Shown here: piece by piece, positions 18,361-28,252 of the stretch
Layout of the letters: each line of letters starts with the position of its first letter
How positions within the stretch are numbered: the first letter of the stretch is position 1
From: Maritimibacter sp. DP1N21-5
GTDB lineage: Bacteria; Pseudomonadota; Alphaproteobacteria; Rhodobacterales; Rhodobacteraceae
Length of the DNA: 64,000 nt
Assembly: GCF_019218295.1 (NCBI RefSeq)
Contig: NZ_JAHUZF010000003.1
Location: forward strand, 434,001 to 498,000
Direction: 5' to 3'
Notes under the pieces: model-generated
Databases searched by the model: none
What the model saw: only the letters and a program-made list of their open reading frames with translations
Told to the model about the DNA's origin: nothing
Translations under genes and position numbers: made by a program

Positions 18361-19665
18361 ATGACCACAGCGACGGACCCGCAAGGGAGCAAGTTCCGTT
18401 TCTCGATGCTGCTGTATGACAGCCGTTATCGCTCCGCGACGATCCAGATCATCGCGCTCATCCTTTTTCTGATCCTGATCGGCTGGCTGGTGTCGAACAC
18501 GCTGTCGAATCTCGCGTCGCTCGGGAAATCGGTGGGCTTCGATTTTCTCGGCCTTCCGGCGGGCTATGACATCAACCAGCGCCTGATCGACTACACCTCG
18601 CGCGATCCGCATCTGCGCGCGGCTTTCGTCGGGCTTCTGAACACGCTGCTTGTGGCCTTCATGGGCTGCGTTACGGCGACCGTGGTCGGGATCATCGTGG
18701 GCGTGCTCCGTCTGTCCAACAACTGGCTCATCGGCCGGATCATGACGGTCTATGTCGAGCTTTTCCGCAACGTGCCGGTGCTGCTCTGGATCGTCTTCAC
18801 CATGGCGGTGCTGATCGAAACGCTGCCGGCGCCGTCGGCCTTCCGGGGGGACGAGCCACAGGCGAGCATGTTCCTCAACGACAGCGTGGCGCTGACCAAC
18901 CGGGGCTTCTATGTGCCAGAGCCGCTCTTCGGCCATACCGACGAAGAGGGCAATCCCGTCGGCTGGCGGCAGGGGATCGGCGATGTCCATCTGTTCGGAG
19001 ACAGCGCGGTCGCCTTCGACGTGAGCCTCGACCTGATTGCCATCGTCGCCATTCTGGTCGCGGGGATCCTGATTTCGAGGCTTATCGGTCAACGCGCGGA
19101 CCGGGTGCAGGCCGCGACAGGTGTGCGGCCCAAGACATGGTATTGGCGGGTCGGCGTGATCGTCTTGCCCACGGCCATCGTGCTGTGGCTTCTGGGGTTC
19201 TGGCTGTCGTCGCCTGAACTGCGCGGGTTCAACTTCGATGGCGGCACCTACATGCGCAACTCGCTCATCGCGCTCTGGCTTGCCCTGTCGCTCTATACCG
19301 CGGCCTTCATCGCCGAGATCGTGCGCGGCGGTATCCTCGCCATTTCCAAGGGCCAGACCGAGGCCGCGGCGGCGCTGGGCATGCGTCCGCGCCGGATCAT
19401 GTCGCTCGTCGTCCTGCCGCAGGCACTTCGGGTCATCATCCCGCCGCTCATCTCGCAATATCTCAACCTGACCAAGAACTCGTCCCTCGCCATCGCGGTG
19501 GGCTACATGGACCTGACCGGCACGCTGATGGGGATCACCCTCAACCAGACCGGACGCGAGCTCGAGGCCGTGCTCATGACCATGCTCATTTATCTCGGCA
19601 TATCGCTGGCCATTTCGGCGGTGATGAACGCCTACAACAATGCCGTGAAACTGAAGGAGCGCTGA
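18361..19665 (+). CDS. bztB: General L-amino acid ABC transporter, permease 1
   Basis: A 434-residue inner-membrane permease of the HisMQ type. The long insert between the first helices and the conserved core is typical for BztB/AapQ. The EAA loop is visible as AAAALGMRPRRIMSLVVLPQALRVIIPP near residue 345. It pairs with BztC to form the translocation path. It follows the bztA stem-loop and precedes bztC by one base. Confidence 0.94.
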   Translation: MTTATDPQGSKFRFSMLLYDSRYRSATIQIIALILFLILIGWLVSNTLSNLASLGKSVGFDFLGLPAGYDINQRLIDYTSRDPHLRAAFVGLLNTLLVAFMGCVTATVVGIIVGVLRLSNNWLIGRIMTVYVELFRNVPVLLWIVFTMAVLIETLPAPSAFRGDEPQASMFLNDSVALTNRGFYVPEPLFGHTDEEGNPVGWRQGIGDVHLFGDSAVAFDVSLDLIAIVAILVAGILISRLIGQRADRVQAATGVRPKTWYWRVGVIVLPTAIVLWLLGFWLSSPELRGFNFDGGTYMRNSLIALWLALSLYTAAFIAEIVRGGILAISKGQTEAAAALGMRPRRIMSLVVLPQALRVIIPPLISQYLNLTKNSSLAIAVGYMDLTGTLMGITLNQTGRELEAVLMTMLIYLGISLAISAVMNAYNNAVKLKER

Positions 19666-19666
19666 G

Positions 19667-20965
19667 ATGTCCGACTATTCCTTTGTTCGCACGGACATGC
19701 TCCCCGAGAAGGAGCCGCCGGTCACCTCGGTCGGAGTTATTGGCTGGATGCGGCAGAACCTGTTTTCGGGCTGGTTCAATTCGATCGTCACCGTCGCGCT
19801 TCTGGTGCTCGTGGTCTGGGTCATGGTCAACCTCCTGTCCTGGGTCCTCACACCCACCTGGAACGCGCAATCCCTGTCGGAGTGTCGCGAGATCATTGCG
19901 GCCCTCGCCAAGGAACATGGCGCCTGTTGGGGCGTGATCCGGGAACGCTGGATTCAGCTTCTGTTCGGGTTCTACCCAAGCGAGCTTTACTGGCGCCCCA
20001 TCCTGACGCTGCTGCTGCTGTTCGTGGCGATGGCACCGATCCTGTTTTCGGGCGGCGTGCCGCGCCAGCTTCTCTACGTCTCGGCGGCTTTCCCCTTCCT
20101 CGCACCCTGGCTCATGTGGGGGGGAACCTTCTGGCTTCCGCTCATGGTCGCGGGCGGGCTGCTGATCGGCTATCTTGCCTTCCGGTTCCTGTCGCCCGTG
20201 ATCGGGTCTCTGGGCGGGACCCTCGCGGCGATCCTTCTGCCGATCCTTTGGTGGCTCTTTGCCGTCGGGCCGGTGGCGGAGGCGCTGCATTCCATCCTTC
20301 CCATCGGCATTCAGGGTGTCGAAAGCCGCCTCTTCGGGGGCTTCATGCTTTCGGTCTGGATCGGGGTCGTGGCCATCGGGATTTCGCTGCCGCTTGGCAT
20401 CGTCCTCGCCCTTGGCCGTCAATCCGACCTGATGATCGTGAAATACCTGTCCGTGGGGTTCATCGAGTTCATCCGGGGTGTGCCGCTGATCACGCTTCTT
20501 TTCGTGGCCTCGACACTTCTCAACATCTTCATGCCGCCGGGGACGAACTTCGACATCATCCTGCGCGTCATGATCATGGCGACGCTGTTTGCCTCGGCCT
20601 ATATGGCCGAGGTGATCCGGGGCGGGCTCGCCGCACTTCCGCGTGGCCAGTACGAGGCGGCCGATGCGCTCGGTCTCGATTACTGGAGGGCGCAGCGGCT
20701 CATCATCATGCCGCAGGCGCTCAAGATCTCGATCCCCGGCATCGTGTCGACCTTCATTGGTCTCTTCAAGGACACGACGCTCGTCTCGATCATCGGGCTG
20801 CTCGATCCGCTCGGGCTGTCCACCTCGATCCGGGCCGACGCCAACTGGAACGGGATCGTCTGGGAGCTCTACGGCTTCATCGCGATCCTCTTCTTCCTCT
20901 CCTGTTTCTCCATGTCCCGTTACTCGATGTATCTGGAGCGCAAGCTGCGCACCGATAACAGCTAA
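19667..20965 (+). CDS. bztC: General L-amino acid ABC transporter, permease 2
   Basis: A 432-residue partner permease. It has a long N-terminal membrane region (SGWFNSIVTVALLVLVVWVMV) and a C-terminal HisM-like core with the EAA-type loop AADALGLDYWRAQRLIIMPQALKISIPG. PLITLLFVASTLLNIFMPPG lies ahead of it. It begins directly after the bztB stop and ends 11 bases before bztD, so the three membrane and ATPase genes form one unit. Confidence 0.94.
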   Translation: MSDYSFVRTDMLPEKEPPVTSVGVIGWMRQNLFSGWFNSIVTVALLVLVVWVMVNLLSWVLTPTWNAQSLSECREIIAALAKEHGACWGVIRERWIQLLFGFYPSELYWRPILTLLLLFVAMAPILFSGGVPRQLLYVSAAFPFLAPWLMWGGTFWLPLMVAGGLLIGYLAFRFLSPVIGSLGGTLAAILLPILWWLFAVGPVAEALHSILPIGIQGVESRLFGGFMLSVWIGVVAIGISLPLGIVLALGRQSDLMIVKYLSVGFIEFIRGVPLITLLFVASTLLNIFMPPGTNFDIILRVMIMATLFASAYMAEVIRGGLAALPRGQYEAADALGLDYWRAQRLIIMPQALKISIPGIVSTFIGLFKDTTLVSIIGLLDPLGLSTSIRADANWNGIVWELYGFIAILFFLSCFSMSRYSMYLERKLRTDNS

Positions 20966-20976
20966 GGAGCTTTTCC

Positions 20977-21768
20977 ATGTCTCAGATAGACCTCGAAACA
21001 ACCGTCGATCCCTCGGGCATGCAAATCTCCGATGAGGTGGCCATCCAGATTTCCGACATGAACAAGTGGTATGGCACCTTCCACGTGCTGCGCGACATCG
21101 ACCTGACCGTCTATCGGGGCGAACGCATCGTGATCTGCGGGCCGTCCGGGTCGGGGAAATCGACGCTCATCCGCTGCATTAACCGGCTCGAGGAACATCA
21201 GGCCGGGCAGATCATCGTGGACGGGATCGAACTGACCTCGGACCTCAAGAACATCGACAAGGTGCGCTCCGAGGTCGGGATGGTGTTCCAGCACTTCAAC
21301 CTCTTCCCGCATCTGACCATTCTCGAGAACTGCACGCTCGCGCCGATCTGGGTCCGAAAGGTTCCCAAGAAAGAGGCCGACGAACGGGCGATGCATTTCC
21401 TCTCGAAGGTCAAGATCCCGGATCAGGCGCACAAGTATCCTGGGCAGCTCTCGGGCGGTCAACAGCAGCGCGTGGCCATCGCCCGGTCGCTCTGCATGAT
21501 GCCGCGGATCATGCTCTTCGACGAGCCGACCTCGGCGCTCGATCCCGAGATGATCAAGGAGGTGCTCGACACCATGATCGAGCTCGCCGAAGAGGGCATG
21601 ACGATGATCTGCGTGACCCACGAGATGGGCTTTGCCCAGGCGGTGGCGAACCGCGTGATCTTCATGGCGGATGGTCAGATCGTGGAACAGAACGAGCCGC
21701 GAGAGTTCTTCAACAATCCGAAGTCGGAACGCACGAAACAGTTCTTGTCCCAGATCATCGGGCACTAG
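20977..21768 (+). CDS. bztD: General L-amino acid ABC transporter, ATP-binding subunit
   Basis: A 263-residue ABC ATPase that powers the Bzt permeases. Walker A is GPSGSGKST near residue 57, the Q-loop VFQHFNLFPHLT, the signature LSGGQQQRVAIARSL near 160, Walker B IMLFDEPTSALDP, and the switch histidine is in CVTHEMGFAQ. AAGGAGC precedes the ATG. It is the last gene of the operon and faces a minus-strand gene 24 bases away; no clear terminator was found there. Confidence 0.95.
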   Translation: MSQIDLETTVDPSGMQISDEVAIQISDMNKWYGTFHVLRDIDLTVYRGERIVICGPSGSGKSTLIRCINRLEEHQAGQIIVDGIELTSDLKNIDKVRSEVGMVFQHFNLFPHLTILENCTLAPIWVRKVPKKEADERAMHFLSKVKIPDQAHKYPGQLSGGQQQRVAIARSLCMMPRIMLFDEPTSALDPEMIKEVLDTMIELAEEGMTMICVTHEMGFAQAVANRVIFMADGQIVEQNEPREFFNNPKSERTKQFLSQIIGH

Positions 21769-21792
21769 GGCCCGGAGGGACCAGGCGAAGCG

Positions 21793-22371
21793 TCAGACCG
21801 AGACGGGCGTGTCGGTCTCGGCGCCGGAGGCGGTGAGGGCAGCTTCGGTCGCCGCTTTCGCCTCTTCCTCGATCAGGTGGCGCGGCACCTCGAAGGCGGC
21901 AAGGGTGCCGCTCCGCCAGCCGATCGCGTCCCAGCTGTCGGCGTCGAAGTCGATCACGGCGGTCGCACCGGTGGGATAGCGGTCATAAAGGCTGTCGAGC
22001 CGCGGCGTTTCGAGGATCGAGCGCGCGAAGAAAGAGATACCCGGATTATGCGCGATCAGCATGACCACCTGTCCCGTCGCTCCCTTCAGGATCGACAGCA
22101 TGGTGTCGGGTTCGGACAGGTAGAGCGCCGGGGAATGATCGGCCTTCACGTTGAACCCGGCTTCGCGCTTCACGATCTCCCAGGTCTCGCGCGTGCGTTC
22201 GGCCGCCGAGACGAGTGCTTGATCCGGGCGCATCCCGGAGCCGGCAAGCCAGCGCCCCAGCGCCGCCGCCGAGGCCCGCCCGCGCCGATTGAGCGGACGC
22301 TCGCGGTCCGTGATCAAAGGGTCGTCCCAGGAGGATTTGGCATGGCGGGTCAGAATCAGGCGCAGGGTCAT
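21793..22371 (-). CDS. SixA-like histidine phosphatase
   Basis: A 192-residue histidine-phosphatase-superfamily protein. The catalytic histidine sits in LRLILTRHAKSSWDD (an RHA variant of the RHG motif) near residue 10. A second histidine is in VMLIAHNPGISFF. SixA removes phosphate from phosphohistidine proteins, but the family is broad and the partner is unknown. Its start overlaps the ferredoxin stop (ATGA), so it ends the coupled run yidC-engB-argB-ferredoxin-sixA. Confidence 0.85.
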   Translation of the reverse strand: MTLRLILTRHAKSSWDDPLITDRERPLNRRGRASAAALGRWLAGSGMRPDQALVSAAERTRETWEIVKREAGFNVKADHSPALYLSEPDTMLSILKGATGQVVMLIAHNPGISFFARSILETPRLDSLYDRYPTGATAVIDFDADSWDAIGWRSGTLAAFEVPRHLIEEEAKAATEAALTASGAETDTPVSV

Positions 22372-22985
22372 GCGGGATGGAACGCTCTCATATGGAAATG
22401 GGACTGGTCCGCCTTTCTACCGTAAGAGGTACTGACGGGGCAAGCTCTGCGTGCCGCGCAACCCATGTTCAGGCAATCCGCACCATTTTCCGTGGAAAGC
22501 AATTCATGGCATGCATCGGTGTCATAGCTTGTCGCACTCAAGGCATTGACGGGACAGGCATTCAGGCAGGGTTGGTCTCCGCAGGATAGGCAGGGATTGG
22601 CCAGCTCCGGCAGAAGCGGCGCATGGTCGAGAAGGATCGCCCCCCGAAACGAAGTCCAGAGACCCTGACGCGGATGCACCAGCAGTCCGACCGGCGATTG
22701 CCAGACCTGCCCCGATCCGAGCGCCCAGCGGATGAAGGGGGGATAAGGCGGCCCGTCCGAGGGAAAGACCGCGCTGCCCCCCCATTGCGTGGCAAGGGCG
22801 CCGATCACACGCTTGGACCAGCGGTCCATCGGGTCGGGAGCACGGTCGGCGGCCTCGGGGCTGTTCTGGAACGCCTCCCAGAAGCCGGGCTCGTGCGGGC
22901 CGAGCAGGGCGACGAACCGTTCCCCTTCGGGCGCGACGGCGAGGAGGTCGAGATAAACCGCCCGCGCCTCCGCCGCATGGTCCAT
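22368..22985 (-). CDS. 4Fe-4S ferredoxin-like protein
   Basis: A 205-residue iron-sulfur protein. The start at 22985 ([17 protein letters not shown]) overlaps the argB stop (TGATG). Near residue 132, CLSCGDQPCLNACPVNA gives a cluster-binding set, and CLNMGCAARRACPVS provides a second group of cysteines near the C-terminus. The layout resembles the C-terminal half of epoxyqueuosine-reductase-type ferredoxin proteins. The redox partner is unknown. Tight coupling to argB and the phosphatase is conserved in position only, not obviously in function. Confidence 0.8.
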   Translation of the reverse strand: MDHAAEARAVYLDLLAVAPEGERFVALLGPHEPGFWEAFQNSPEAADRAPDPMDRWSKRVIGALATQWGGSAVFPSDGPPYPPFIRWALGSGQVWQSPVGLLVHPRQGLWTSFRGAILLDHAPLLPELANPCLSCGDQPCLNACPVNALSATSYDTDACHELLSTENGADCLNMGCAARRACPVSTSYGRKADQSHFHMRAFHPA

Positions 22986-23848
22986 CAGCCGAGCCGGATG
23001 ATCGAACCGGGGCCTTGCTCGGTATAGAGCTCGAGCAGGGCCGCGTTCGGCACGCGCCCGTCGAGGATCACCACCGCGCGACAGCCGCCCTCCAGCGCCT
23101 TGAGCGCGGTTTCCGTCTTGGGGATCATGCCGCCGGCGATGGTGCCATCCGCGGTCCAGTCCTTGATCTGCGAGGAGGTCAGCTCGGTGACGAAATTCCC
23201 ATCCGGCCCCTTCACGCCCTGCACGTCGGTCATGAGCAGCAGCCGGTCGGCTTTCAGGGCCGCTGCAATCGCGCCTGCCGCCGTGTCGCCGTTGATGTTG
23301 TAGCTCTCGCCTTCGCGTCCCACGCCGATGGGGGCGATGACCGGGATCGTCTCGCTTTCGACGAGGCGCTTGAGCACGAAGGGATCGACTTCGACCGGGG
23401 TGCCGACGAACCCCAGTTTCGCGTCGGTCGGTTCGCAGACCATGAGGTTCGCGTCCTTGCCCGACAGGCCCACGGCGCGCCCGCCTTCCTGGTTGATCGC
23501 GGCCACGATGCGCGCGTTGACCGGGCCAGAGAGCACCATTTCCACAACTTCGACCGTGGCCGCATCGGTGACGCGCTTGCCGTTCACCCATTCGCTTTCG
23601 ACGCCGAGTTTCTTCAGCATGTCGTTGATCATCGGCCCGCCGCCGTGCACGACCACGGGGTTCACGCCGACCATGCGCATGAGCACGATGTCACGCGCGA
23701 AGCTCGCCATCGCCTCGTCGTCTCCCATGGCGTTGCCGCCGAATTTGACGACGACCGTCGCGCCCTTGTAGCGCTGGAGATAGGGCAGGGCTTCGTTGAG
23801 GGTGCGCGCGGTGGCGATCCAGTCGCGGTTCATGCTGAGCTTTCTCAT
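22985..23848 (-). CDS. argB: Acetylglutamate kinase
   Basis: A 287-residue kinase for the second step of arginine synthesis, phosphorylating N-acetylglutamate. The start at 23848 ([17 protein letters not shown]) has AGGATCAGCAC before it. The ATP-binding [16 protein letters not shown], the [11 protein letters not shown] block and the C-terminal [23 protein letters not shown] (written here in two parts of the family signature) are clear. Its N-terminal helix suggests the hexameric, arginine-inhibited type. The next gene overlaps its stop codon. Confidence 0.95.
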   Translation of the reverse strand: MRKLSMNRDWIATARTLNEALPYLQRYKGATVVVKFGGNAMGDDEAMASFARDIVLMRMVGVNPVVVHGGGPMINDMLKKLGVESEWVNGKRVTDAATVEVVEMVLSGPVNARIVAAINQEGGRAVGLSGKDANLMVCEPTDAKLGFVGTPVEVDPFVLKRLVESETIPVIAPIGVGREGESYNINGDTAAGAIAAALKADRLLLMTDVQGVKGPDGNFVTELTSSQIKDWTADGTIAGGMIPKTETALKALEGGCRAVVILDGRVPNAALLELYTEQGPGSIIRLG

Positions 23849-23928
23849 GTGCTGATCCTGTTGACGGCTGCCAACTTGATACGCGGCAGGACCGGGCTCT
23901 TCAAGGCGGGGGCTGGCCGGGCGCGGGC

Positions 23929-24585
23929 CTAGTCCAGCGATGCGATGATCGCGCGCAGCGTTTCGATCCCGTCGCCCTTCTCGGAGGAGGTCAGGACGAT
24001 CTCGGGGAAGGCCGCGGGATGTTTCGACAGTTTCTCGCGCACCTGGGCGAGGATATTGTCGCGCTCGACCGCCTTCACCTTGTCCGACTTGGTCATCACG
24101 ACCTGAAAGGTGACGGCGGCCTTGTCGAGCAGCGTCATGATCTCCTCGTCCACGGTCTTGATGCCATGGCGGTGGTCGACGAGGACGAAGGCCCGGCGCA
24201 GGGTGGCGCGGCCCTGGAGGTAGGATTTGAGAAGGCGTTGCCATTTCTCGACGATGGCTACCGGCGCATTGGCATAGCCATAGCCGGGCAGGTCGACGAG
24301 GTAGGGCCCGCCGGTGGTCGTGAAGTAATTGATCTCCTGCGTCCGTCCCGGCGTGTTCGAGGCCCGGGCGAGCCCCTTGCGGCCGGTAAGCGCGTTGATC
24401 AGCGTGGATTTCCCAACGTTCGACCGCCCCGCGAAACAGACCTCCAGCCGGTCATCGGGCGGCAGGCCATTCATGGCCACGACACCCTTCAGAAAGTCGG
24501 TCTGCGCCGCAAAGAGTTTGCGCCCCGCTTCGCGGGACGCATCATCCGGCTCTTCGGCCAGCGGAAAGGGCAGCGACGCCGTCAC
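23929..24585 (-). CDS. engB: Ribosome biogenesis GTPase (EngB/YihA/YsxC)
   Basis: A 218-residue GTPase needed for late 50S assembly. The GTG at 24585 overlaps the yidC stop (GTGA), deciding the start; a longer reading runs into yidC in another frame. G1 is [11 protein letters not shown]2 lies in [12 protein letters not shown]3 is VDLPGYGYA and G4 VMTKSDK. It is translationally coupled to yidC and precedes argB by 80 bases. Confidence 0.95.
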   Translation of the reverse strand: MTASLPFPLAEEPDDASREAGRKLFAAQTDFLKGVVAMNGLPPDDRLEVCFAGRSNVGKSTLINALTGRKGLARASNTPGRTQEINYFTTTGGPYLVDLPGYGYANAPVAIVEKWQRLLKSYLQGRATLRRAFVLVDHRHGIKTVDEEIMTLLDKAAVTFQVVMTKSDKVKAVERDNILAQVREKLSKHPAAFPEIVLTSSEKGDGIETLRAIIASLD

Positions 24586-26432
24586 TTCTTTTCCGGCTCC
24601 GGCTTCTTCTTGAAGCTTGAAATGATGTTGCCGAAAATATCGGGCTTCGCGCCGTGGCTGCGCATGATCGTATATTGCTGAATGAAGGTCAGCGTGTTGT
24701 TGGTGATCCAGTAGAGCACGAGGCCGGAAGCGAAGCGTCCCAGCATGAACATGAAGACCCAGGGCATCCAGTTCATGATCATCGCCTGCGTGGCATCGGC
24801 CGGTGCCGGGTTCAGTTTCTGCTGGAGCCACATCGAGATGCCCAGAAGGATCGGCAGGATCCCCAGCGAGAAGAAGTAGAACCAGCTGGTCGGATCGGGC
24901 GCCGCATTGGGGAGCAGGCCGAAGAGGTTCAGGATCGACGACGGATCGGGAGCGGAGAGGTCGCGGATCCAGCCGAGCCAGGGTTGGTGGCGCAGTTCGA
25001 GCGTGACGAAAACCACCTTGTAGAGCGAGAACCAGATCGGGATCTGCAAGAGCACGGGCAAACAGCCGGAAGCCGGGTTCACCTTCTCCTTCTTGTAAAG
25101 CTCCATCATCTCCTGCTGGACCTTCATGCGGTCGTCGCCGGCTTTCTTGCGGATCTCCTCCATCTGCGGCTGCAGTTCCTTCATCTTCGCCATGGAGACA
25201 TAGGACCGGTAGGCCAGCGGGAAGAGGATCGCCTTCATGATGAAGGTGAGCGCGATGATCGCCCAACCCATGTTGCCGATTAGGCCGTGGAGCCAATGGA
25301 GCACAGCGAAGATGGGCTTCGTGAGGAAGAAGAACATGCCCCAGTCGATCGAGTCGAGGAGCCGGTAGACGCCGCCCTCGTTCTGATAGTCGCGGATGAC
25401 GTCCCATTCCTTGGCACCGGCGAAGAGCCGGGTGTCGATCGTGGCGGTCGCGCCGGCCGCCACGTCCATCACCGGCAGGCGCACGTCGGTCTGATAGATG
25501 TTGGCGCTGGGCAGGTACTTCACGACCGAGGTGAAGGTCTGGCCGTTTTCGGGAATGATCAGCGTTTCCCAGTAGTGATCGGTGAAGCCGACCCAGCCTT
25601 CGCCGTTGGCCTGCACCGTTTCGGCGGGCGCGCCCTCGCGGCCGTCCTGCTCGAATTCGCGCACGTCCTTGTAGTCGATCTCGGCCAGTTCGGCCTCGGT
25701 TTGACGGATGACGCCCTCGTGAAGGATGAAAAACCCCTTGAGATCAGAGGGTTCGCCATGGCGCACGATCTGGCTGTAGGGGGCGAGACGGATCGCCGTC
25801 TCGGTTCCGTTCTCGACGGACTGGGCGACGGTGAACATGTAGTCCGCGTCGATCGAAATCGTGCGGCGGAAGGTCAGGCCACCGGGGCTTTGCCAGACGA
25901 GGGTGATCGGGGTCGTGGGGGTGAGCGTCTCGCCCTCTTCGAGGGTCCACTCAGTGTTGGCATTGGGCACTTCGGCGGCGTCGAGATCGCCGGCCGGCGC
26001 CCAGCCGTAAAGCGTGTAATAGGCTTCCGGTTCGCCCGCGGGCTTAAGGAGCGTCACCGTATCGCTGTCGGCGTCGAGCGAGACGTTGTAGTCGTTGAGG
26101 TGCAGATCGTCGATCCGGCCGCCAAGCAGCGCGACCGACCCCGACAGCTTGGGCGTGTCGATGGCGATGCGGGGGCTCGCGGCAAGGGCGGACTGGGTGT
26201 CCGCCGGCGTCGCGGCGGGGGCGGTGTCGCCGGGGGCGTCGGGCGTGCCCGTCGCGGCCGGGGGAACGGCGGCCGAGCCGTCTTCGTTCACGGCGCCGGG
26301 GGCCAGGGTTTCGGCAACCTCCTCGGGTTCCACCGGGGCCGGGTCGGCTGGCGGGAACAGGACGAGCCACGCCGTGATGACGATGAAGCTCAGCACTGTC
26401 GCGATCAGGAGGTTCTTGTTCTGGCTGTCCAT
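24582..26432 (-). CDS. yidC: Membrane protein insertase YidC
   Basis: A 616-residue insertase that places proteins into the inner membrane with or without SecYEG. An N-terminal helix (LLIATVLSFIVITAWLVLF) precedes a large periplasmic domain with an Ala/Pro/Thr-rich linker (residues about 33-85). The C-terminal catalytic core includes GNMGWAIIALTFIMKAILFPL and the cytosolic KMKELQPQMEEIRKKAGDD coiled coil. It normally follows rpmH-rnpA-yidD; here about 5.3 kb of other genes intervene. It is coupled to engB. Confidence 0.96.
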   Translation of the reverse strand: MDSQNKNLLIATVLSFIVITAWLVLFPPADPAPVEPEEVAETLAPGAVNEDGSAAVPPAATGTPDAPGDTAPAATPADTQSALAASPRIAIDTPKLSGSVALLGGRIDDLHLNDYNVSLDADSDTVTLLKPAGEPEAYYTLYGWAPAGDLDAAEVPNANTEWTLEEGETLTPTTPITLVWQSPGGLTFRRTISIDADYMFTVAQSVENGTETAIRLAPYSQIVRHGEPSDLKGFFILHEGVIRQTEAELAEIDYKDVREFEQDGREGAPAETVQANGEGWVGFTDHYWETLIIPENGQTFTSVVKYLPSANIYQTDVRLPVMDVAAGATATIDTRLFAGAKEWDVIRDYQNEGGVYRLLDSIDWGMFFFLTKPIFAVLHWLHGLIGNMGWAIIALTFIMKAILFPLAYRSYVSMAKMKELQPQMEEIRKKAGDDRMKVQQEMMELYKKEKVNPASGCLPVLLQIPIWFSLYKVVFVTLELRHQPWLGWIRDLSAPDPSSILNLFGLLPNAAPDPTSWFYFFSLGILPILLGISMWLQQKLNPAPADATQAMIMNWMPWVFMFMLGRFASGLVLYWITNNTLTFIQQYTIMRSHGAKPDIFGNIISSFKKKPEPEKK

Positions 26433-26542
26433 AGGGTCCCACCACGTCCTTTTTTGGGTCAGTGGCGTTCAACAGGCCACAAGGCCAAAGGTCAAGCAGA
26501 TTCACCGGGCCGGCCGGCCCGCGCGCCTTGTTTCGCTTGGAC

Positions 26543-26570
26543 GGCGGCGGGGCCGTGACCCGCCGTCAAA
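26543..26570. terminator. GC-rich hairpin in the yidC-upstream gap
   Basis: In the 163-base space between the EAL gene end and the yidC start, GACGGCGG and CCGCCGTC flank a 12-base loop. It lies downstream of the EAL gene in the direction of transcription and may help termination or sit in the yidC leader. No U-run is present. Confidence 0.3.
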
Positions 26571-26587
26571 CAGGCCGCGCGGGTCAA

Positions 26588-26619
26588 GACCGTGGTCAGC
26601 CAAGGGCTTGACCACGGTC
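26588..26619 (-). terminator. Hairpin spanning the stop codon of the EAL gene
   Basis: GACCGTGGTCA (26588-26598) and TGACCACGGTC (26609-26619) form a perfect 11-bp stem with a 10-base loop. The EAL gene's TGA (26596-26598) lies within the stem. In the minus direction it is followed by CTTGACCC, so it is not a classic U-tailed terminator, but it probably ends or protects the transcript. Confidence 0.55.
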
Positions 26620-28164
26620 GTCGGCACTGCGTCCGATCCGGGGCGGGCGAGGCACCTTTTCGTGATGTGCAGCGATCCAGTCGAGGGTGGCGGAGAAGGG
26701 CATCGGACGGGCAATTGAGTAGCCCTGAACATGGTTGCATCCCAATTGAGCGAGCATCGCATGTTCGCCGTGGGTTTCGACGCCTTCGCCCAGACTGTCG
26801 AGACCGAGCCGTTCCGCCATGGTGAGGATCGCAGAGACCATGTTCTGCTGGTCGCGGTCGGTGTCGACATGGGAAATGAAGCTCCGGTCGATCTTGATCC
26901 GGGTCACATCGAACCGCCGGATGTTGGAGATCGAGGCGTGGCCGGTGCCGAAATCGTCAAGGTCGATGCCGCAACCCAGGCGTGACAGCGCCGCGATGTT
27001 GCGCGTGGTGGTGTCGTCCTCGGATTGCGCGACGACGTTCTCGAGGATTTCGATGACCAGCCGTTCGGGTTTCAGGTCGAAACGGTCGAGTTCCCACCGG
27101 ATCTTTTCGAACAGTCGGGGATTGCGCAACTCGTCCGCCGAGACGTTGACCGCGACATTCGGCACGATGAGCCCGCGCCGGTCCCATTCCTTGAGTGCCG
27201 TGAGCGACTGAAACAGCATTACCTCGCCCAGCCGTTCGAAGAGCCCCGCCGATGCGATGGCGGGGAGGAAGGCGGCGGGGGCGATCTGCCCCTTTTCCGG
27301 ATGTTCCCAGCGCGCCAGCGCCTCGAGCCCCGAGAGCGCCCCGTCGTTCGTGGAAATCTGTGGCTGGAACCAGGGCACGATTTGACCAGTCTCGAGCGCC
27401 GCGACGACCTCGCGCGTCATGTTGTCGGGCACCGAGACACGGGGCCGCATCCCGCGGGAGAAGGCGCGCACCGATCCCGGCCCTGCCTCCTGCGCCTCGG
27501 CGAGTGCGCTTTCGGCTGCGTCGAGACAGCTCTCGCCGGTCTGGTCGGGCAGCCGCGACGGCAGGGCAAAGCCGATGCAGGCCGACAGGAGCACGCGCGT
27601 GCCATCGAGCGAAATCGGCTGTTCCAGCCGGTCCTGCAGCCGGCCGGCAAGCTGGATCATGGCTTCGAGGTCGGTGCGCGGCGTCTTGGCCAGGGCGAGA
27701 CCGAAACGCCCAGGAGCCAGGGCCGCGAGGAGGTCGCCCTCCCGCAGGGCAAAGGCGATACGGTCGGCGCAGGTCCGGAGCACAAGTTCAAGCCCCGCAT
27801 CACCGAATTGCGACAGGATCGAAGGGACATTGTCGATGTCGACGACGAGGCAGACGGATGGGTCACCCCTGTCGTTTGCGCCTTCCGTCATGCCCCGTGA
27901 CAGCCGGTCGACCAGATCGGATCGCCCTGGCAGCCCGGTGAGCGCGTCGCGACCGCCACCCTTTGACCAGGGCCATTCGAATGTCCCGGTGAGGGCCAGA
28001 AGCGTGGGCATGGTAACAGCGATCACGAAAAGGAACCCTTCGCCCCCGAACCAGAAGGCGCCGAGCATGATGGCGGGCAGGAAGGCGAGCATCTGCGGAC
28101 CGAACGCCAGACGCCGCAGTTTCCGAAAGAAGTCTTCGCGGCGTCGTGCCGGGGAAATCGTCAT
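26596..28164 (-). CDS. Membrane-anchored EAL phosphodiesterase with degenerate GGDEF
   Basis: A 522-residue cyclic-di-GMP enzyme. ATG 28164 (MTISPARRRED) is preferred over a TTG 24 bases earlier. Two N-terminal helices (about residues 25-65) anchor it. The central domain is GGDEF-like, but the signature position reads APGRF, so cyclase activity is unlikely. The EAL domain looks active: GLEALARWEHP, VIEILENVV, IDLDDFGTGHAS, IKIDRSFI, LGEGVET and VQGYSIARPMP keep the metal and catalytic residues. It likely degrades c-di-GMP, lowering the sessile signal. It sits between ttcA and yidC. Confidence 0.9.
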   Translation of the reverse strand: MTISPARRREDFFRKLRRLAFGPQMLAFLPAIMLGAFWFGGEGFLFVIAVTMPTLLALTGTFEWPWSKGGGRDALTGLPGRSDLVDRLSRGMTEGANDRGDPSVCLVVDIDNVPSILSQFGDAGLELVLRTCADRIAFALREGDLLAALAPGRFGLALAKTPRTDLEAMIQLAGRLQDRLEQPISLDGTRVLLSACIGFALPSRLPDQTGESCLDAAESALAEAQEAGPGSVRAFSRGMRPRVSVPDNMTREVVAALETGQIVPWFQPQISTNDGALSGLEALARWEHPEKGQIAPAAFLPAIASAGLFERLGEVMLFQSLTALKEWDRRGLIVPNVAVNVSADELRNPRLFEKIRWELDRFDLKPERLVIEILENVVAQSEDDTTTRNIAALSRLGCGIDLDDFGTGHASISNIRRFDVTRIKIDRSFISHVDTDRDQQNMVSAILTMAERLGLDSLGEGVETHGEHAMLAQLGCNHVQGYSIARPMPFSATLDWIAAHHEKVPRPPRIGRSADDRGQALG

Positions 28165-28252
28165 GTGCGCACCGTCCGAGGTCGTCAAGCTGAGGGAGCA
28201 GTCCCGAGTCGCGACGACCTTAGGGGTGTCGAGTCAATCGGCGGTTAACGCA

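Noticed and set aside
25287..26558. A 423-residue frame antisense to yidC
   Set aside because: High GC creates long open antisense frames; the yidC product is unmistakable and this frame has no recognisable family.
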